Source of the DNA: Gymnogyps californianus
Taxonomy: Eukaryota > Chordata > Aves > Accipitriformes > Cathartidae
Direction: 5' to 3'
DNA length: 64,000 nucleotides
Assembly (NCBI RefSeq): GCF_018139145.2
Contig: NC_059500.1
Span: 19,158,101-19,222,100 of the forward strand
The notes below the pieces were generated by a model that made no database searches, had not been told where the DNA came from, and was given only the letters and a program-made list of their open reading frames with translations. The position numbers and the translations under genes are program-made. Positions 58,049 through 64,000 of this stretch are shown here, one piece after another. The stretch's first letter is position 1; every line of letters begins with the position of its first letter.

Positions 58049-60543
58049 AGAACGTGAGACAGGTGACTGCTTGAGCCAGAGTTACCACAGAGATCGGTCA
58101 GTTTAACCATTAAGGCAATCAAGATTATATGCTGCTTAAACTTGACTTTACAATAAAGTATACACTGACTAAAAATCAGTCCCTGTGAAGTATCTGAAGT
58201 CAACACCTAAATACTGAGATTCCAGTCCCTTTGAAAACCTCTTCATCCTTATTCTTCCAGATATGAAAATGAAGGGGTTTTTTACTTTCCATGCAGTCTT
58301 ACATTGCACAGTAGTTGCTAGAAAGTTCCTTGCTACTGCTGTTGTAGAACTGCTTTTTATAATTTAGTTGCTATCCCTTCATTTTCCAGGCTGTCCACAC
58401 TTTTCAAATGCCTAATGAGAAGCCTTTGGGCCCAGGAGACAGGATAGTCACACAGATGGATAAAATCACTGTAGAACCCATGAGACTCCTCCCTGCTGAA
58501 GGGAGGGAACTGTGGAGGTGGCTCTGCAGGGCCAGACACTGCCCAGCACCTTTCCCCCCAACACTACAGCACCATTGCATCCCTTTTTGTGGTTTCTTCC
58601 AGCCTACTTCACTACCAGTGAAGTTCAGCTGCTTACAAGGGAGAGGGGGAGGAAGAGAAGAGACATGAAAAAGGGAGAGAATGCAGAGAGTAGAGCAAGT
58701 ATTTCAGTTTGTTCTGAAAACTGCTTCCACTTGCTCCCGCAACCAAAGGCCATGTACACCAGGTACACCCGAAGGATTAGGTTTTAAAAGTGCAAGTGAT
58801 AACAGCAGTATAATATACTTGGTGGAGGGCTCAAATTCTTGGCAACAGCTCAAAAATTTTATTTGATCTCTCTTGCAACAATAATGTTTTTAAGCTCCTG
58901 TTGGATTTAATATATTGTGGGCGAAAAAACCTTCTACATAAATCGATCAAATCATTACAATAAATGCTTATATGCACGCTTTCTTTATACGTGGAGTCAC
59001 TGAAGAGTTTGGCCACATAAAATTCCAAACAGCTCCTGCACACAGCCTTTTTGCCTCAAAATAAAAAATTTCAATACTTCCCAGATCTCCCTAATTCCCT
59101 CTAAGTTAGAATTTTTTGTTGATTCAAATTACCTACAGAAGGTCAAGAAACAAATAAAAAACCTCTTTTTCTCTAATTGATATTTGATAATTATTTAGAT
59201 GAATGAAATTTGAACCCAATCTGCTAAAAACCTTTAGCTTCCTACTGCACAGCTCTGTAAGAAAGCATTTCCAGATTCTGCTTAGTGATCCAACAAACAG
59301 ATCAGTAATAAATGAGAGTCTCAGAGGGCAAGAAACTCAACTGCCTAATTTCCCTAAATAATACAGAACTTGCAAACTGACTATTAAAATGTCTGGAAAT
59401 TGGAAAAGAACAATATATTAAGGGGCAAAAGGCTAGCACAGAAGTCCATTACTCAGAAAGATGATCAAAAGTGTATAAGATTCCATGTAAAAACATAACC
59501 CTTTCCATTAATGAGTCTCATAGTATTGCTATTTTAATATATTTAAATGGCTATTAAAACCACTTCCACAAAGCAGTCATTTCCAGTAAATGGTTTAGCT
59601 TACTTCTATATCAAATGAGTCAGCAGTTAATATTGTAGCCTCCTTCTCTAAGAGAAAGTTATGAGCAAAATTGCTTAGCCTGTATCGTGAACGTTTTTAT
59701 CATTACTGAATATTTTCATGAAGAAAAGGAAAGTCCTTGTTCAGGATGGGAAGGTTTAGAAACCTGCGTGTGTATTTGGGAGTGGGGAAAGTGATGCAGA
59801 AGAGCCTTAAAAGTAGCAGCTAAGCAGCAGTATTATAGAAGAAACATTTCCTCCTAAAGTTTGAGAGTTGTTAGTACAATAATTTCAGTAGCACCAAAAT
59901 AATCTGCAGAGCACTGTATCTGTGTTAAATGTCTCCGGTTTTTACACTCGCAGAATACACAAAAACAGCAAGAGCACCAGAAGCCCCAATGCTCCTGTGC
60001 CGATCTTACCCCCACAGAGTCCCACTCCTGACATCAGTGATGATTTGCTCTTTTGCAGACACAGCTAGATACTGAACAGGGTAAATGGCATAATCTGAGC
60101 TCAGTCCATTCTCATGTGCCCAGACTCCTCTGGAGCCAAGCCAGGCACTCCTTGTAAAGCATATACTTCTATGCAGAGCTTGGACTCCAGAACAATTTTT
60201 TTTAAATACTCCAAATTTCCATTCAAGTGAAAAAAATTTTACACTGAAAGCATTTTAAGTGGTTTCAGCCTCTCAGTAACATATTTTCAGAAGTAATAGA
60301 TAAAAAAGAAGAGCAATAAATTGTTTCTGTTTATACAAAAGGGCCACAGAGCTTCATATGCTGTCCCAGAGATTGGCCAGAAGCATATATCTATGGAATG
60401 GGCTTGTACGATTGAAAATTCATGAGTGTATTTACTCAAACTGAGACCACTGGACCTACCAGTGACTGAATACAGATGTCCAAAGGCTATAGTACACAGA
60501 AATGAAAAATTATACTGAACCCAGCTAAGCATCTACAACTACT

Positions 60544-60570
60544 AAAAAAAAAAAAAAAAAAAAAAAAAAA
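60544..60570 (+). repeat. A27 homopolymer
   Basis: Twenty-seven consecutive A. No polyadenylation signal lies close upstream and no flanking duplication is obvious, so a retrocopy tail is not supported. Confidence 0.9.
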
Positions 60571-60849
60571 TTAAGAATAGGCTTGTTGGGGTCCTGAGCA
60601 TACCTCCAAGGTGAGGTATGCATACAGCATACAGAAGAGCATACAGCACGGCAGTATTCTCTTCTGCCAGACTTGCCCAGGCTCTCACCCGTCCCTCATC
60701 CTTGCCATAACCTCAGCCAAGAAAGGCTATCTCCTCAACAATTGAGTGCCCTCACCTAAAATAAACCATCTCAGAAAAGCCAAGTAAAGGCTGCAACATC
60801 ACATGCTGCTCTTCAGGACCTGCTCTTTAGGGGGCTGGAAACCAGAAAG

Positions 60850-61050
60850 GGGGAAGGAGAGGTGTCCAGAGGGGAGCCAAGGTATGTTTGTTTATTTCTT
60901 TGGTTTTATTCCTCAACACCAAAATTAGTAAAGTTTGTTAATTGGCAATAAATTAAATTAAGTGAAATTCCCCAACTTGAAACTTTTCTCTTTTTTTGGT
61001 CCATGACAATTGCCCTGCCTCCCTTTCCTGTTCTCATTAGGGAAACAGGT
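60850..61050 (+). mobile_element. Possible old LTR fragment related to family A
   Basis: TTAATTGGCAATAAATTAAA at about 60938-60957 matches the polyadenylation region of family A copy 2 (near 40313-40332). It is followed by CCCCAACTTGAA, comparable with CCCCAAGTCAAG there, and by a similar CCCTGCC block. Similarity is patchy and the borders are not defined. Confidence 0.35.
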
Positions 61051-64000
61051 TACTGGCTTTTTGGTCCCCTTGCCAAGAACTGAAGAGAGGACCCCTCTGA
61101 AACAGCTTAATGATAGGACTTTGACAGCTTAGTGATGTTTTATATGCAAGATCGTCTCCTTTAGCTCATTTTGCATTTACCACCACTTCATTTACTTGTT
61201 CACCTCCAGTTCTTACATTGGAAGAATAAAAATTTTTTTTAAAAAAAGGTAAATCATTAGCCTTTTCAACAAGAAAATAGCTTGAAAATGTAAATTAATG
61301 GAAAATGGTTAGTGTTGCTGCTAGATGACACATTATGTAGCTTCTAAGAATGTCTTGTTTCTAAAACCCATCAGAATTCTCTGCAAGATTTAACAAAATA
61401 GTCAATCAAGGAGAATCTGTGAATTAATTTGCTGAGCATTTGAACTTCTTTTGAGAAATATTTGTATAAGAAGCTAATGAAGAAAACTATGGTGTTCCCT
61501 GTCATGGAGTAACATCTCATCAGATTATTAGAAAGCTAAGTGAAAAATGCTCAGTGTTCATCCTGGAAGGAAATCAATAGCAGTGGTAATTTCAAAAGCA
61601 AACAATTTTCATGGTAACTTTTGGATTAAAGATGAGGCAATTTCTGAATCCCATCTATCTTATAGATGAAATTAAGCAAAGACTTAACAGAATAATTCAT
61701 TTAGCAGCTCAGAGCTGAACCTCATGCTACTGAAATAATTGTAATTAATCTCACACTGATGGAAGAATAATTTCAATAAAAACTATTTTAGCATTTCCAG
61801 AAGGAAGCTTGACATATGCAGCAAGTGACGAGTTAATGTAGGCCATGATTCTTAAATCCACTTTGAGATATCAAACCATTTGGGGGAGTAGGGGGGACAT
61901 TGAGATTTGTTTTACTGCTCATTGGAGAGAGAATTCTATTTAGAACTAAGAATCCAAATCCAGGCTAAGATTCTGAATTATATATTGCATTGTGTTTAGA
62001 TCCAAAGTTTTGGGTTGGAAATACAGATTTAATCATATTGAACTTCATCAGAACTGGTATCTGCATGGACAATATTTGTATTTGATAGTGGGTCTTGGCA
62101 AGCTAAGTGATACAGCCCAAATTGTTAAGTCAGTCACAGGCAGCCTACATGTGATGTACTTTTTACCACAAGCTCTGACTCCTAATATTGAACCTTTTTT
62201 TTTTTTTTTTAACTCAGGGGTCATCTCAGCAAATGGATGTAAGGACTAGATTGAATGCACTGTCTGGATAGGAAATGTCCCTTTATCAATGGTGATGTTC
62301 AGTTAAAACCACTGAATATAAAATGGACAGAAGGAAAGTAACAGAATTAGGGAACTGCAGTCTTCCTTCAAGTGATAGACTAGGACAGGAGAAATCACAG
62401 AGCTGTAACAGAAATACAGTAATTTTCATAGGAATGGATATATCCCAGCTAAGCATTTCAGGTGTATGGGTCCTACTGTACTAGGACAGTAGTCACCTAA
62501 CTGGGCACTAGGTCACTGCTATAAGGAAAACCTGAGTTCTGAGACCTTCTGAGTGAATTCTGGCAGTACTAAATCAGTGATGGCAGCAGAAAGCTTAATT
62601 ACTCAGATGGCTGCGGCAATGGGACACTGGGAATCAAATTGTTACTGGTTTTGTGCTTGACCTTCTAATGGCTTGCTAAATATGGCTGGGGTGCACATTA
62701 ACTTTGGTATTCATGGGGTAGCAACAGAGATCACGACAGAGGTTGATGTCTGGATCTGCCAGGGCCCTTCTGTGCATTGAGACCACAAGTAGGAGAAGTT
62801 GGTAGCTGGACCACAGTTGAGCTTCAACTTTGAAGCCATCTTCTTTCTCCAGAGGAGCAGATGGGGCATGTTGTGGGATCAGCCGAGGTCCCTTCTTAGT
62901 CAGAAACAGCCAAACTAGACAACTAGTGTCATGGAGAAATGATTTGGAGACTTGTACTGAATTTAAAAGTAAGGATTAGAATTCAAAGTACATATTATTG
63001 ATGAAACAGGTGTCTCATCACACAAGCACATGAGATGATTTGGCCACAGGTGGAAGTAATACATGGTTGGTTGGACTCTCCAAAGCCAGTCTGTGCCATC
63101 AGAGACTGAAAATAATAATGTTAGTCATGAAGTAACTTAGAGGAATTAGGAAATGGTGGAAAATGGAAAAGTGACCTCTTTTTACCCGGCACTTGAGTTT
63201 TCTGAGTTAATGGAACACATCTACCAGCCTAAGCATGAAACAAGTACTAAGAAGTGATGGAAAAGGGGAGAGTTTGATCATGTTAATTATCAACATGAAA
63301 GGAAATGCATTAAGGGCTAAACAAGAACTGGTATTTTGCTGGTGGACATTTTGTCGATAGGAAAAGGGGTAAGACTGAGTAGACTAAAAGACTAAATGTA
63401 TGAAATGAAAATCTAATATTTTGTAATTCAAGAAAAAAAAATTGGAAAGACCTTTGTAGTCCTTATCAGGTAGGCTCTGAAGTTGGATCTTTGCTCATTT
63501 ACAGATCAATCAAACTCGAAGTTAGTTAATTAGTTCATTGCTCAGGAACATGCCGTGTCTAAAAAGTAAAGCAGAACACAGACAAACATTCACCAGTCCA
63601 GATGATTTATAGTCTGAATAATGACCTTGATTTCAACTGAAAACACATTTTAAAAGTTATTTTATTTCTTTTTTATCTTTTTATTACAAGACAACAGATT
63701 AAAAGCTAGAGATATAGTACCAAGCCACCATGTATTAAAAGTGATTGTGGTTTGAAAAGTTCTGGGAAACAAAAACATTTTACTATCTACTATCTCACAA
63801 GTAAAAGTGATAAGGGTAATTCCACATTATTGTATCCAGAAAGCCAGCTCAAACTATACATTTTATCCGTATGATTAATTTTCTTACATAAATGTCAACT
63901 CTGGAGGACTTATGTTCTAATTCAAAGAAGGGAAAAAAAGCTGAATTTATCCATCTGTGTATAAAATACTTTAATATTTATAAAACATAATTTTTCTTTC
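61051..64000. other. No gene recognised; AT-rich sequence
   Basis: Unique-looking DNA with short chance open frames (for example 61992-62249, which contains a T14-type run) and no recognised repeats. Confidence 0.5.

Larger units (their letters stand above)
52789..60540. other. No gene recognised; AT-rich sequence with small repeats
   Basis: About 7.7 kb with no recognised LTR, CR1 or exon apart from the small features listed separately (53872, 55359, 58026). An A/C-rich simple stretch lies at about 56302-56342. Open frames of 60-105 codons have no recognisable domains. Confidence 0.5.

Noticed and set aside
60059..60080. 22-bp micro-exon between TTTTGCAG and GGTAAAT
   Set aside because: Splice-like dinucleotides with a short pyrimidine tract are frequent by chance, and nothing else nearby supports a gene.
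60290..60570. Processed pseudogene ending in the A27 run
   Set aside because: No recognisable coding sequence upstream, the only AATAAA is about 230 bp away, and no flanking duplication is seen.

Overview
The window looks like non-coding DNA from a bird. The background is AT-rich and shows no gene I can name. The repeats are chicken-repeat-1 (CR1) LINEs, ending in the ATTCTATGATTCTGTG-type 3' tail, and long terminal repeats (LTRs) of a kind common in bird genomes. The LTRs have TG...CA ends and mostly 5-bp target-site duplications (TSDs), which fits ERVL-like (class III) endogenous retroviruses. I see no tRNA, rRNA, CRISPR or bacterial-type gene. Most likely this is an intergenic or deep intronic stretch.

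Layout. Solo LTR of family A (about 1.1 kb, with an internal minisatellite) at 1441-2516; solo LTR of family B (about 0.6 kb, TGTCCTGG...) at 6124-6712, minus; internally deleted CR1 at 7695-8445, minus; solo LTR of family C (TGTATTRGRTCTGG...) at 10929-11516. Then about 18 kb of mostly unique sequence with small local duplications. At 29695-33623 there is a three-layer nest: a minus-strand CR1, split by a family C provirus (29961-33235) that keeps only RNase H and integrase remnants, itself split by a family B LTR (31568-32175). A second copy of the internally deleted CR1 lies at 38296-39210, plus, followed by a family A solo LTR at 39388-40510. At 42527-45830 is the longest CR1 (endonuclease and reverse transcriptase relics, minus), split by a family B solo LTR at 43625-44206. 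A third family A solo LTR lies at 50014-51092, minus. The remaining 13 kb is mostly unique, with simple repeats, a possible old LTR fragment and one weak candidate exon.

Exact 5-bp TSDs can be read around the three family A LTRs (agaca, agcat, cagtg), two family B LTRs (tcatg, ccaat) and the family C provirus (ccctt). They fix the element borders to the base and show that the LTRs are independent insertions. The most interesting points are the modular exchange of 3' LTR segments between families, a variable-number repeat inside the family A LTR that is open in one frame in three copies, and an in-frame deletion shared by two CR1 copies, which implies a mobilised non-autonomous CR1 lineage. 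I found no convincing new gene system. All similarities were judged by eye, without database searches.
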